64,000 nucleotides of DNA from an uncultured Brevinema sp. (GTDB lineage: Bacteria; Spirochaetota; Brevinematia; Brevinematales; Brevinemataceae), in the NCBI GenBank assembly GCA_947038195.1, contig CAMQVI010000001.1, forward strand, positions 62,001-126,000, written 5' to 3'. Positions within the stretch are counted from its first letter, which is position 1. Every line of letters starts with the position of its first letter. Positions 35,922 through 45,363 of the stretch are shown piece by piece. A model generated the notes under the pieces. It was not told the origin of the DNA. It made no database searches and saw nothing but the letters and a program-made list of their open reading frames with translations. Position numbers and translations under genes: made by a program.

Positions 35922-38198
35922 ATGAAAAATAAAAAAAACATTCTATTATTAAAAGATTCTGTCATTCCCAATACAGAAATAGAATACCGATTAAATCAAT
36001 TGATATTTCAGTTGGAATCACAAAATTTTAATGTTCGTATTACGACTTCTTATGAAGATCTTAATGACATTATGATTTTAGATAAAAATTGGGATTGTGT
36101 CTTGCTTTCTTTTCCTCTAGCAAGAGCTCAAGAAAGCTTAGTGCAGGCTATAACAAAAATACATCACACTCAAGAAAATCTCCCTTGTTTTTTACTTTGT
36201 CATGATAGAGAGTCTTTACTCCATTTAGAAAGAAGTACCTTAGAAAATATTTATGAGATTATCTGGGTGCTTCAAGAAGAAATATATTTCTTAGGGGAAA
36301 GAATAGAAAAAGCTGTTAAAGAGTACGATGATTTTCTTCTTCCTCCTCTTACTAAAGCGATGCTCTCTTATAATAAAATCGCCGAGTATTCTTGGTCAGC
36401 TCCAGGACATCAGGGGGGGGTAGGTTTTAATAAAACAGCTCTAGGGCAACGATTTTTTAATTTTTATGGGGACAATATGTTTCTTTCTGATATAGGAATA
36501 GAACGTACTAGTATAGGTTCTCTTTTAGATCATACAGGAGCTTTCCACGATAGTGAAGAAAAAGTAGCAAAGATTTTTGGTTCAGATCTTTCTTATAGTG
36601 TTTTAGTAGGGACTTCTGGCTCTAATCGTACGATTATGCAAGCGGTATTGACGGAAGATGATGTGGCTTTAGTGGATAGAAACTGCCATAAATCTATAGA
36701 ACAAGGATTGATTAATACAGGGGCTACACCTATTTATATGATTCCTTCCCGAAATCACTATGGTATTATAGGTCCTATTCTTCCTTTGGAGATGACACCA
36801 GAAAAGATTGCTCAAAAAATACAAGACTCTCCTTTAATCTCGAAAGAAGATAAAAAAATACTACCACAATATTCTGTGGTAACAAATTGTACCTATGATG
36901 GGGTCGTCTATAATTCTGCTAAAGTGGAAGGTATTTTAGAAAAAAGTATTCCCCATATGCACTTTGATGAAGCATGGTATGGCTATGCTCGTTTCCACCC
37001 TGTCTATAAAGATCATTATGCAATGAGAGGAGATAGTAAGGACTACAAAGGAAAATCTACTATTTTTGCCACTCATTCTACTCATAAGCTTTTGAATGCC
37101 TTGTCTCAATCTTCTTACGTTCATGTAAGACATGGAGAAACTCCTATTTCGGAAGAGCGTTATCTTCAATCTTATAATATGCATGCAACAACCTCTCCTT
37201 ATTATCCTTTGGCAGTGTCTAATGAGATAGGGGCTGTGATGATGGAAGGAGATTCTGGTTATACTCTTATGAAAGATACAATCACAGAAGCTGTTTATTT
37301 TCGTCAACAAGTCGCTAAATTATATAAAGAATACCAAAAAAATGGGGAATGGTTTTTTAAAGTTTGGAATAATCCCAAAGTAACAGATCCTGCTACTAAT
37401 AAAATCTATGACTTTGAAGAAGCTCCTGTGGATTTATTAGTTAATGAACAAAGTGCATGGGTTTTAAACCCTAAAGATGAATGGCATGGTTTTAAAGATC
37501 TCCCTGAAAATTGGGCTATGTTAGATCCTATCAAGGTTAGTTTGTTGAGCCCTGGTATTTCTGAAAAAGGAGAGATACAAGAACAAGGAGTACCTGCAGA
37601 ACTACTATCTTATTACTTCTCTAAGCTAGGCGTGGTGCCTACAAGAACTACAGATTTTCAGGTGATGTTCTTATTCTCTATGGGTATTACGGAAGGCAAA
37701 TGGGGTAGTCTCCTCAATGCCCTTGTGACTTTTAAAGAAAAGTACGATCGCAATGAACCATTAACGAGAATATTTCCAGAATTAGTCGTCTTAGCTCCTG
37801 ATAATTATAAAAATTTAGGGATTAAAGATTTAGGAGATAAAATATTACTCTTTCTTAGAAATAATAATCCTGAGCATTATTTGGATATGGCTTATTCTTC
37901 ATTACCTACGCCCCATAGAACGCCTAGAGATGCTTATAAGCAACTCATCAAAGATAATGTGGAATTAGTCCCCTTAGATGAGCTCTATGGACGAGTAGCC
38001 GCTAATTCTATTATCCCTTATCCTCCCGGTATTCCTATGATTATGTCAGGGGAGAATTTTGGCGGGAAAGAGTCTCCTCAAATCGCTTACTTAAAAGCTT
38101 TAGAAAAATGGGACTTGTTGTTTCCAGGATTTGAACATGAAACAGAAGGCGCTGTTATAAAGGGTGGTAAATACTATATTTTATGTATTAAAGAATAA
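35922..38198 (+). CDS. PLP-dependent arginine (Orn/Lys/Arg) decarboxylase, AdiA-like
   Basis: 758 residues, the long enterobacterial-type fold group III enzyme with an N-terminal receiver-like wing domain (1-130). PLP lysine K389 in ATHSTHKLLNALSQ. Segments VGTSGSNRTIMQA and IPSRNHYGIIGPI match what I recall of AdiA rather than the lysine enzymes CadA/LdcC, favouring arginine as substrate. With the upstream antiporter it would consume cytoplasmic protons (acid resistance) and make agmatine. Confidence 0.82.
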   Translation: MKNKKNILLLKDSVIPNTEIEYRLNQLIFQLESQNFNVRITTSYEDLNDIMILDKNWDCVLLSFPLARAQESLVQAITKIHHTQENLPCFLLCHDRESLLHLERSTLENIYEIIWVLQEEIYFLGERIEKAVKEYDDFLLPPLTKAMLSYNKIAEYSWSAPGHQGGVGFNKTALGQRFFNFYGDNMFLSDIGIERTSIGSLLDHTGAFHDSEEKVAKIFGSDLSYSVLVGTSGSNRTIMQAVLTEDDVALVDRNCHKSIEQGLINTGATPIYMIPSRNHYGIIGPILPLEMTPEKIAQKIQDSPLISKEDKKILPQYSVVTNCTYDGVVYNSAKVEGILEKSIPHMHFDEAWYGYARFHPVYKDHYAMRGDSKDYKGKSTIFATHSTHKLLNALSQSSYVHVRHGETPISEERYLQSYNMHATTSPYYPLAVSNEIGAVMMEGDSGYTLMKDTITEAVYFRQQVAKLYKEYQKNGEWFFKVWNNPKVTDPATNKIYDFEEAPVDLLVNEQSAWVLNPKDEWHGFKDLPENWAMLDPIKVSLLSPGISEKGEIQEQGVPAELLSYYFSKLGVVPTRTTDFQVMFLFSMGITEGKWGSLLNALVTFKEKYDRNEPLTRIFPELVVLAPDNYKNLGIKDLGDKILLFLRNNNPEHYLDMAYSSLPTPHRTPRDAYKQLIKDNVELVPLDELYGRVAANSIIPYPPGIPMIMSGENFGGKESPQIAYLKALEKWDLLFPGFEHETEGAVIKGGKYYILCIKE

Positions 38199-38237
38199 TT
38201 TTCACCTAATAAAAATTTTATGATATAATAAAAATTG

Positions 38238-38273
38238 AAAAAAAACACACTCTAAGGCTAGAGTGTGTTTTTT
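38238..38273. terminator. Bidirectional terminator after the decarboxylase
   Basis: AAAACACACTCTA/TAGAGTGTGTTTT hairpin between convergent genes. Confidence 0.88.
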
Positions 38274-38292
38274 ATTGCCTATAGTAGGTCTA

Positions 38293-38970
38293 TTATTTTA
38301 AGATGCTTTTCTTTTCTCCACTACCTAGAGTGATACCAATAGTTATAGCTGTGTTTATTCCTATTGACAAAAAATGGCTGGTATTTATTTCAGCTTTGTT
38401 TCTCCATCCTATCGTAAATCCACTATCTGTCATATATTGTATGCCTGGAAGTATATAGTAGGTTCCGAAAGAGAAGTCATTATCCCCTTCGAGAGCAGGT
38501 GCTCCATTAAGATAATATTTATTATCAGTAGCTCCAAAAGCTACACCAACTCCAAGTATATCAAACATTAATCTCCCTGATTTTAATTGACGTCCTAGGG
38601 TGTATGCCATCGCAAATTCACCGTACATTTTTTCGAAATTTTGATCATAAATCTTGTCGTAGTCGCCTTTTAGAAAACTCATGGAAAAACTAGCTCTCAT
38701 GTCAAAACCGTGTACCGTATGATTTTCACGAACACTATGAAAAAGATAGCCTACTTCTGCTGTAAACATCCCTCCACCCAAAGATACTGCTGGTCGTGCA
38801 GGGTGGTGTAAAGGTAACCCAAAGAAATATGTTGTAAAGGCAGATATTTCTCCTCTATCAGATGTTTGGTAGCCACCACCGATATTGATCTGTAGATTAT
38901 GTCTTCCTATTTTAGCATAGGATGTGGTACTCATTAAGAGTAAAGCACATAATAAAGTAAAATTTTTCAT
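38293..38970 (-). CDS. Predicted outer-membrane beta-barrel protein, unknown
   Basis: 225 residues. Signal peptide MKNFTLLCALLLMSTTSYA. The rest alternates short polar and aromatic strands (NLQINIGGGYQTS, LGGGMFTAEVGYLF, FGTYYILPGIQYM, FTIGWRNKAEI), a barrel-like pattern. No named family recognised. Confidence 0.65.
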   Translation of the reverse strand: MKNFTLLCALLLMSTTSYAKIGRHNLQINIGGGYQTSDRGEISAFTTYFFGLPLHHPARPAVSLGGGMFTAEVGYLFHSVRENHTVHGFDMRASFSMSFLKGDYDKIYDQNFEKMYGEFAMAYTLGRQLKSGRLMFDILGVGVAFGATDNKYYLNGAPALEGDNDFSFGTYYILPGIQYMTDSGFTIGWRNKAEINTSHFLSIGINTAITIGITLGSGEKKSILK

Positions 38971-39114
38971 TCAAAAACCCCTTTTAAATAATTATATTAT
39001 TCATTAGTATAGCTTATATGATAGGGGGCTGTCAATAGTAACAAATGATGTCTGTCATTATAATTACTAAGGAGGGATTTATTTAATAATAATCTATTGA
39101 CAATAAAAGGATAT

Positions 39115-39183
39115 ATGAAAGATAAACCACAACGTAAACAAGTGATTACAAATGGATTGATTAAAAGCGTTGGTAAGTATTAA
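39115..39183 (+). CDS. Possible 22-residue basic peptide
   Basis: ATG with AAAGG six bases upstream encodes MKDKPQRKQVITNGLIKSVG and two more residues. Just upstream of the candidate small RNA. No other support; may be chance. Confidence 0.2.
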   Translation: MKDKPQRKQVITNGLIKSVGKY

Positions 39184-39191
39184 TTTTAGTC

Positions 39192-39219
39192 TTGCTTTTT
39201 TTTATGTGTGTGGTATAAT
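39192..39219 (+). promoter_or_regulatory. Promoter of the candidate small RNA
   Basis: TTGCTT (39192-39197) and TATAAT (39214-39219), 16-base spacer. Confidence 0.6.
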
Positions 39220-39226
39220 AATTCAT

Positions 39227-39363
39227 AGGACTGTTACTATATTATAAAAAATAATATCGGTTTGTTTTGTTCTGAGGGGTCATAATTTCCTACACCCTGC
39301 AGGATATACAAACTGCTTTATCCCCCTATATTTCGATTTTGAAGTATGGGGGATATTTTTTTT
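39227..39363 (+). ncRNA. Candidate structured small RNA
   Basis: A promoter and a strong terminator enclose about 137 nt without an ORF, and no gene follows on this strand for 3.7 kb. Predicted folds by eye: a 5' hairpin ATATTAT/ATAATAT; a central stem CGGTTTGT/ACAAACTG enclosing AGGGGT/ACACCCT; the terminator hairpin ATCCCCC/GGGGGAT with a T8 tract. It does not show the SRP, tmRNA or RNase P core motifs I know, and I cannot match it to 6S RNA. Confidence 0.55.
39319..39363 (+). terminator. Terminator of the candidate small RNA
   Basis: TATCCCCC/GGGGGATA stem with a long loop, followed by eight T. The other strand has no T tract, so it acts on plus-strand transcripts. Confidence 0.8.
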
Positions 39364-39417
39364 GAATAATTAACTTATAAGATTGTAGTAAATGATGTGG
39401 GACTTGTTACACAAAAT

Positions 39418-39447
39418 AAAATACCCTAACTTATGCTAGGGTATTTT
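39418..39447 (-). terminator. Terminator of glnN
   Basis: AAAATACCCTA/TAGGGTATTTT with an eight-base loop, 19 bases past the glnN stop. Confidence 0.85.
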
Positions 39448-39465
39448 GATTTAATAGTAGAGAAA

Positions 39466-41574
39466 TTATACGACGCTATAGAGTAAATCTTCATAGGTGG
39501 GGAGACTCCATTGGTCTCTAGGAATCCATGTTTCTAGGGGGTCTAGGATAGCTCTTAGCTCTTCCATAGTGCTTAAAACACTATCTCTATAATAGAAAGC
39601 TCTTTCTTTATTTTTATGGGTGTTTACGGTGATTAATTGCTCTTCTAGTAGGAGGAGGAGCTGATACATATCTTTAGAGTAGTGGGTGAATTTTAGTAAG
39701 AGGGTTTCTTCTAGGGAGAAATCTAGGGATAGAGATTTTTTGAGGGAGATACTTTCTGCTAGGCTTTTTTGGTAGCGTAGGGTATCTGGGAGGATGTTCT
39801 TTTTAATCATTTCTAATAGGGTTAGAGCCTCTAAACGCACGGTTTTACAATAGGTTTTAAGGAGTAATCCATAACGGGATTCGCTCTCTAAACGGGAAAG
39901 AACATGATGTTTTTCTAATACGGCGATATTATCTTCTTTTATAAGAGCTTGGAGGGCATCGGGGGCGTTTTTATTGATGGAGAGGCCTCTTTTTTGAGCT
40001 TCTTCTTCCCACTCTTTAGAGTAGTTGTTGCCGTTGAATATGATTTTTTTATGGGTTTTAATGGTATCTTTAATGAGTTTTTGTAAATCTTCGGTGAAGT
40101 TAGTGCTTTTTTCTAACACCTCGGTAAAAGATTCTAGGGATTCTGCTACAATGGTATTGATAATCCAGTTAGGGTGAGCGATGGATAGGGCAGAGCCTAC
40201 CATTCTGTACTCAAATTTATTGTTGGTGAAGGCAAAGGGGGAGGTACGATTTCTATCGGTGACATCTCTAGGGAAATGGGGTAGGGTAGAGACGCCGATT
40301 TCTAATTTTTGTTTTTTATCGCCACAATAAGGGGTGTCGTTTTCTATGGCTTCTAAAATGGCTGTTAATTCATTTCCTAGAAAGATAGAAATAATAGCGG
40401 GGGGAGCTTCGTTCCCTCCTAGTCTATGGTCATTAGCTGCGGTGGCTACGGAGGCTCTTAAAAGGTCTTGATAGCTATCCACGGCTTTAATCACTGCCAT
40501 AAGAAATAGTAAAAATTGAGCATTGTCTTGAGGGGTGTCACCAGGGTCTAGGAGATTATGTCCTGTATCTGTAATCAAAGACCAGTTATTATGTTTACCA
40601 CTGCCATTGATTCCTGCAAAAGGTTTTTCGTGAAGAAGACAGGCTAATCCATGTTTATCAGCGATATCTTGCATGAGCTCCATGGTGAGCTGATTATGGT
40701 CTGTGGCAATATTAGCCGTCTCAAAGAGAGGGGCTAATTCGTGTTGGGCAGGGGCAACTTCGTTATGTTGCATTTTAGATAGTACCCCTAATTTTAGGAG
40801 TTCCTCTTCTAATTCTTGCATAAAGTCTAAGACTTTGGCTTTAATAGCACCATAATAATGGTCTTCCATATCTTGCCCTTTTAGAGCCTTAGCTCCAAAT
40901 AAAGTGCGGCCACAATGCAAAAGGTCTGGGCGAAGGAGAAAGAGCTCCTTATCCACTAAAAAGTACTCTTGTTCGGCTCCTACGGTGGGGATTATTTTTT
41001 GTACGTCTTTATGCCCAAAAAGTTTTAGGATACGTTGAGCTTGTTTATCTATGGCTTCTAAGGATCTAATGAGGGGGGTTTTTTTATCCAAAGCTTCGCC
41101 AGCATAAGAACAAAACATTGTAGGAATACAAAGGACATTATCTTTAATAAAAGCATAGGATGTAGCATCCCAAGCGGTGTATCCTCTCGCTTCAAAGGTA
41201 GTTCTCAAGCCTCCGTTAGGGAAACTAGAAGCATCGGATTCTCCTTTTACTAACTCTTTTCCTGAAAAGGATAGTAAAACGCCGTGATCTCCATCAGGCA
41301 CAATAAAACTAGTATGCTTTTCTGCTGTAATACCTGTCATAGGCTGAAACCAGTGGGTGAAATGGTAGGCTCCATTTTCTATAGCCCAATTTTTCATTGC
41401 CTCTGCAATGATATTAGCCATATCTAAACTTAAAGGAGATCCCATTAGTAAGGTTTTTTTGAAAGAGGCAAATATCTCTTGGGGGAGCATTTCTTTCATT
41501 ACTTTTCCATTGAAAACGTTAGTCCCATATAATTCTGTGATATTTTTAGGCATAGAATCCTTATTTTCACTCAC
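39466..41574 (-). CDS. glnN: Glutamine synthetase type III
   Basis: About 702 residues, the size of GSIII, far longer than GSI or GSII. Motifs: MFCSYAGEALDKKTPL, GAEQEYFLVDKELF, the ammonia/glutamate loop AGINGSGKHNNWSL, and ASVATAANDHRLGGNEAPPA. Assimilates ammonia using ATP. The ORF track starts at 41634, but a GTG at 41574 has AAGGAG seven bases upstream; an ATG at 41553 is a weaker alternative. Transcribed alone with its own terminator. Confidence 0.93.
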   Translation of the reverse strand: MSENKDSMPKNITELYGTNVFNGKVMKEMLPQEIFASFKKTLLMGSPLSLDMANIIAEAMKNWAIENGAYHFTHWFQPMTGITAEKHTSFIVPDGDHGVLLSFSGKELVKGESDASSFPNGGLRTTFEARGYTAWDATSYAFIKDNVLCIPTMFCSYAGEALDKKTPLIRSLEAIDKQAQRILKLFGHKDVQKIIPTVGAEQEYFLVDKELFLLRPDLLHCGRTLFGAKALKGQDMEDHYYGAIKAKVLDFMQELEEELLKLGVLSKMQHNEVAPAQHELAPLFETANIATDHNQLTMELMQDIADKHGLACLLHEKPFAGINGSGKHNNWSLITDTGHNLLDPGDTPQDNAQFLLFLMAVIKAVDSYQDLLRASVATAANDHRLGGNEAPPAIISIFLGNELTAILEAIENDTPYCGDKKQKLEIGVSTLPHFPRDVTDRNRTSPFAFTNNKFEYRMVGSALSIAHPNWIINTIVAESLESFTEVLEKSTNFTEDLQKLIKDTIKTHKKIIFNGNNYSKEWEEEAQKRGLSINKNAPDALQALIKEDNIAVLEKHHVLSRLESESRYGLLLKTYCKTVRLEALTLLEMIKKNILPDTLRYQKSLAESISLKKSLSLDFSLEETLLLKFTHYSKDMYQLLLLLEEQLITVNTHKNKERAFYYRDSVLSTMEELRAILDPLETWIPRDQWSLPTYEDLLYSVV

Positions 41575-41680
41575 TAGTAGTCTCCTTGATGGTTTTTCAT
41601 GTGATATTATAGACGATTGTTTGTTTTTTATCAAGGAAATACATTGAAATAGTGAATATAATTTTATGCCTGTTTTTTAA

Positions 41681-41722
41681 TCAAAAAAAAGACTCCCTAT
41701 CATCTAGGGAGTCTTTTTTTTG
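41681..41722 (-). terminator. Terminator of the mutarotase-like gene
   Basis: AAAAAAAAGACTCCCTA/TAGGGAGTCTTTTTTTT, symmetrical and possibly bidirectional. Confidence 0.88.
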
Positions 41723-41731
41723 ATTAATGGA

Positions 41732-42853
41732 TTATTTTTTTTGACTAATTAGTCCTGCGTGAACTTCAGGGGTGCGGACACCTGCTTTGATTTCACCAGA
41801 TACATGCCATACCATACCATCTTTCACAAGAACAGGGAAAGGACCAGCTCCTCCGTAAAAAGGAATAGTACCTACGCTATACCACTGATTTTTAGTGGTA
41901 TTGTAGACCATTTGATTGGTACTGAAGTTAAATTGTTCGGGGCTTCTGTTGAAGTAGTCTTGTCTGAAAGCTTCTAATTCTGCTCCTTTTAGGGAACCTA
42001 ACTGAGTTATAGCATCATCAAAAACTTGTTTATTAACACCACCTAATATAAGGATTTCGTCTGCAGATAGAGGTACAGCTGCACCACCACCAACAGTATA
42101 AGGTATGTTTTCCAAGGAGGAATTAGCTAAAGCAGACCATGTATTATTATCCAAATCATAAGCGTAAGAATCAACAAGAGTTAGACTGCCTAATCCATTG
42201 AAAATATAAAATTTATTATTCGCTAGTAGGTAAGGCATTTGTACTCTGGGTTCTCCAGGGATATCTGCTAGAGAAATGGATTCTTTAGTGTTTAGATTGA
42301 AAGTGTGAAGTTTATTAGAAGATTTTTTGTTCTGGCGTCCTCCAGCTAAATAAAGCACATTATCTTTAACAACGGCTGCGCCTGCTGCAAAAGTGAAAGG
42401 CAGTGTAGCGACTTCTGTCACAAGAGGTGTGTTTTCGTTAAGAGTAATAGAATAAATGGTAGCAGAATCTCCGTCTTTATTTTCTCCTCCTATAAAGTAA
42501 AGAGAATCTCCCACACTTACGGTATGTCCCGTAGCTAGTTTTTTAGGTAATTGCCCAGATCCTACATGAGACAAAGTGTTATCGCTATTAATGTCAAAGA
42601 CAAAAATATCACGGTAGAACTCTTTAGCTCCTCCCTCAATGACAGGTGCGTAAGGAAAATTAGCTCCCCCGGCGATGATTAGTTTATCCCCAATAAATCC
42701 AGAAAAAGCTCCAGAAACACCGATAGATTCTGTGAATCCAGCAGGTATGGGTAGTAGTCCAATGAGTTTCCAATCAGCCACATGGTTTTTGGGCTTAGGG
42801 GTGCAGGCTAGGGTAGTGGTAAGTGCTAGTAAGATAAGTGTTAATTTTTTCAT
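41732..42853 (-). CDS. Kelch-type cyclically permuted mutarotase / sialic acid epimerase-like lipoprotein
   Basis: 373 residues. Signal peptide with lipobox TLAC (Cys at residue 17). Six-bladed kelch pattern with repeated GG pairs (IIAGGANFP, YFIGGENKDG, YLAGGRQNK, LILGGVNK), as in the NanM family, which interconverts anomers of N-acetylneuraminate in the periplasm. No nan genes are nearby, so the sugar is uncertain. ATG at 42853 preferred over the TTG in the track: GGAGG lies six bases upstream and overlaps that TTG. Confidence 0.8.
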   Translation of the reverse strand: MKKLTLILLALTTTLACTPKPKNHVADWKLIGLLPIPAGFTESIGVSGAFSGFIGDKLIIAGGANFPYAPVIEGGAKEFYRDIFVFDINSDNTLSHVGSGQLPKKLATGHTVSVGDSLYFIGGENKDGDSATIYSITLNENTPLVTEVATLPFTFAAGAAVVKDNVLYLAGGRQNKKSSNKLHTFNLNTKESISLADIPGEPRVQMPYLLANNKFYIFNGLGSLTLVDSYAYDLDNNTWSALANSSLENIPYTVGGGAAVPLSADEILILGGVNKQVFDDAITQLGSLKGAELEAFRQDYFNRSPEQFNFSTNQMVYNTTKNQWYSVGTIPFYGGAGPFPVLVKDGMVWHVSGEIKAGVRTPEVHAGLISQKK

Positions 42854-42963
42854 TTTATCCTCCAATGGGATTTTAAATATTTCTTCATTATATAGGGAAA
42901 GCTATTTTTTGTCAACATGAAAAAGGAATTAATTCTGGGCTTTTTTTTTTGATTTTTCAATTT

Positions 42964-43001
42964 AATTTGATATATTTAATTTGACATGTATAATTTGACA
43001 T
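42964..43001 (+). repeat. Three direct repeats AATTTGAYAT with 14-bp period
   Basis: Copies at 42964-42973, 42978-42987 and 42992-43001; the last overlaps the -35 box of the ABC operon promoter. Iteron-like spacing suggests a regulator binding site. Confidence 0.65.
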
Positions 43002-43024
43002 AGCTAGGAATAATAGTGTATACT
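42995..43024 (+). promoter_or_regulatory. Promoter of the amino-acid ABC importer
   Basis: TTGACA (42995-43000) and TATACT (43019-43024), 18-base spacer. Confidence 0.7.
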
Positions 43025-43056
43025 TTGGGTATATTAAGTTAAATGGAGGCAATACC

Positions 43057-43848
43057 GTGTCTAAAAATAGAAGTTTAATAATGGCAATGAGTGTACTGAT
43101 ATTGGGAGCTTGTGCTAAAACAGATAACAATAAACTAATCGTAGGAATGGAATTGGCCTATCCTCCTTTTGAGACTAAAGATATCGATGGTAATCCTTAT
43201 GGAGTTAGTGTAGATATAGCTTACGCTTTAGGAGAATATTTAGGAAAAGAAGTAGTCATAGAGAACACGGGGTGGTCAGGGCTTATCCCCGCTTTACAAA
43301 CTAAGAAAGTGGATCTTATTATCTCTTCCATGGGAATTACAGAGGATAGAAAAAAACAAGTAGCTTTTTCTGAGCCTTATTCTAAAGCTTCTATTGCTAT
43401 GCTGGTTAGTGCCAAATCTGATGTGCTTTCTGTAGAAGACCTAAACCAGAAAGGTCGTGTTGTTGCTGTAAAACAAGGGACTGTTCCTTTTTTATACGCT
43501 CATCGTGATTTGACCAATGCTACCATAAACTCTTTTACCAGTGAAAGTGCTGCTGTAACAGAAGTTATTCAAGGGAAAGCTGATGCTATGTTATACGACC
43601 AACTCACTATTTATAAAAATTGGCAAAGTAATCCTGATACCACTAGAATGGTGGCTATTAAGTTGGCAGATGAAGATATTGATTTTTGGGGAATAGGTAT
43701 TAATAAAAATAATACGAATCTTATTACTAATGTTAATGCTTTCTTAAAAGAATTTAAAGAAAAAAATGGTTATGAACCTATTATAGAAAAACATCTAAAA
43801 AAAGAGAAAATCCTTTTTGATGAATATGGTTTTGACTTTTTCTTCTAA
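43057..43848 (+). CDS. Amino-acid ABC importer, substrate-binding lipoprotein
   Basis: 263 residues from a GTG with GGAGG seven bases upstream. Lipobox LGAC (Cys near residue 19). Type 3 solute-binding domain: LIVGMELAYPPFETKD, GVSVDIAYALGEYLG, KVDLIISSMGITEDRKK. Followed directly by permease and ATPase genes, forming a full polar amino-acid importer. Confidence 0.92.
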   Translation: MSKNRSLIMAMSVLILGACAKTDNNKLIVGMELAYPPFETKDIDGNPYGVSVDIAYALGEYLGKEVVIENTGWSGLIPALQTKKVDLIISSMGITEDRKKQVAFSEPYSKASIAMLVSAKSDVLSVEDLNQKGRVVAVKQGTVPFLYAHRDLTNATINSFTSESAAVTEVIQGKADAMLYDQLTIYKNWQSNPDTTRMVAIKLADEDIDFWGIGINKNNTNLITNVNAFLKEFKEKNGYEPIIEKHLKKEKILFDEYGFDFFF

Positions 43849-43866
43849 TAAAAACAGGATGATAGT

Positions 43867-44643
43867 ATGTTCAAAAAACTTTTTTTAGAAAAAAAGGAAA
43901 TTACTAAAACTCAGAGTATTGTTAATGGTATTTTACTCATTTTCATCGTTTCTTTTTTCTTATATATTACAATACATAGACTGCAATTAGATTTAGATTT
44001 TTCTATTCTTTTTCAGTATCAAAATCGTTTTATTTATGGGCTTATGATGACTATCGTTATCAGCTTTTTTGCTCTTATTTTAAGCACGGTGCTAGGTACT
44101 CTTACGGCTATGGGCGTAAGGTCTAAGATTATTATTATATCTTACCTTTGTAAAGCTTATATTCAAATTATTAGAGGGACTCCTCTATTGGTGCAGATAT
44201 TTTTCTTCTACTACATTGTAGGAACAGCTTGGGGTATAGACAATCGCTATGTAGCTGGAATACTAATTTTATCTCTCTTTGAGGGAGCTTATATTAGTGA
44301 GATTATTAGAGGGGGCTTGGCTTCTATTGAAAATCAGCAATATGAAATCGCAAGAGCTATAGGCTTAACAAGAGGGCAAACTTTAAAATTAATAGTAATG
44401 CCTCAACTAATCATACGCATTATGCCTGCATTGGCAGGGCAATTCGCTTCTATTATTAAAGACTCATCATTACTATCTGTGGTAGCGATTATAGAGCTTA
44501 CCCAAACTACTCAAGAAATCAGCGCTATAAATTATTCTTTGTTTGAAAACTATCTATTCTTAGGGGCTTTGTACTTTGCTTTAACTTTCCCTATCATTTT
44601 ACTAAGTCAATATTTGGAGAAAAAGTACTGCTATGTATGTTAG
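43867..44643 (+). CDS. Amino-acid ABC importer, permease
   Basis: 258 residues of the HisM/GlnP family. Several membrane helices; the segment IRGTPLLVQIFFFYY and the ATPase-contact loop YEIARAIGLTRGQTLKLIVMPQ are visible. It overlaps the ATPase gene by 11 bases. Confidence 0.94.
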   Translation: MFKKLFLEKKEITKTQSIVNGILLIFIVSFFLYITIHRLQLDLDFSILFQYQNRFIYGLMMTIVISFFALILSTVLGTLTAMGVRSKIIIISYLCKAYIQIIRGTPLLVQIFFFYYIVGTAWGIDNRYVAGILILSLFEGAYISEIIRGGLASIENQQYEIARAIGLTRGQTLKLIVMPQLIIRIMPALAGQFASIIKDSSLLSVVAIIELTQTTQEISAINYSLFENYLFLGALYFALTFPIILLSQYLEKKYCYVC

Positions 44644-45361
44644 ATTTGATAATTTAGGACACTCATTTTCGGAAGATGTCAAAGTTTTAAATAATATTAA
44701 TTTAGAAATAGATGCTTCTTCTATGGCTATCATAGGCCCTTCTGGAGGCGGGAAATCTACCCTTCTTCGTGTTTTAGGCGGAATGATATACCCTAGTGAA
44801 GGGGCTTTTTATTTTGATGATAAGAAAATAGATTTTCGTAAAAACCCCGAATGGCATAAAAAAATAGGCTTTGTTTTTCAAAGTAATGGCTTATTTCCCC
44901 ATTTAACAGGGTCACAGAATATTACAATGCCCCTAACAGAGGTATTTGGGTACTCTCTAGCAGATGCTAAAGAAATGGCTTTTGAATTGTTGGAGCGTTT
45001 TGGCTTGGAGCAAGATGGGTGTAAATTTCCCCACCAACTGTCTGGGGGACAACAGCAACGTATTGCCATAGCAAGAGCAGTAGCATCAAAACCTAAAATA
45101 CTCCTCTTAGACGAACCCACGTCAGCTCTAGATCCAGAATTCACCTCTGAGGTGTTGGATATGGTGGATGAATTAAGGACAGATGGGCTAAAAATCATAG
45201 TGGTTACTCATCACATGGGGTTTGCTCGACTGTCTTGCGATAAAGCAATGTTCCTCTATGGGGGGAATGTGATGGAAGTAGGGGACAGTAAGGATTTTTT
45301 CACTTCTCCCAAAAATCCAGAATTACAATCCTTTTTAGATAAAATTTTAGAATGGAATTAA
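44633..45361 (+). CDS. Amino-acid ABC importer, ATP-binding protein
   Basis: 242 residues. Walker A GPSGGGKST, signature LSGGQQQRIAIARA, Walker B LLLDEPTSALDPE, H-loop VTHHMGFA. GlnQ/HisP-type. Last gene of the importer operon. Confidence 0.95.
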   Translation: MYVRFDNLGHSFSEDVKVLNNINLEIDASSMAIIGPSGGGKSTLLRVLGGMIYPSEGAFYFDDKKIDFRKNPEWHKKIGFVFQSNGLFPHLTGSQNITMPLTEVFGYSLADAKEMAFELLERFGLEQDGCKFPHQLSGGQQQRIAIARAVASKPKILLLDEPTSALDPEFTSEVLDMVDELRTDGLKIIVVTHHMGFARLSCDKAMFLYGGNVMEVGDSKDFFTSPKNPELQSFLDKILEWN

Positions 45362-45363
45362 AA

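Noticed and set aside
39227-39363. SRP RNA, tmRNA or RNase P RNA
   Set aside because: The conserved core sequences of these RNAs are missing.
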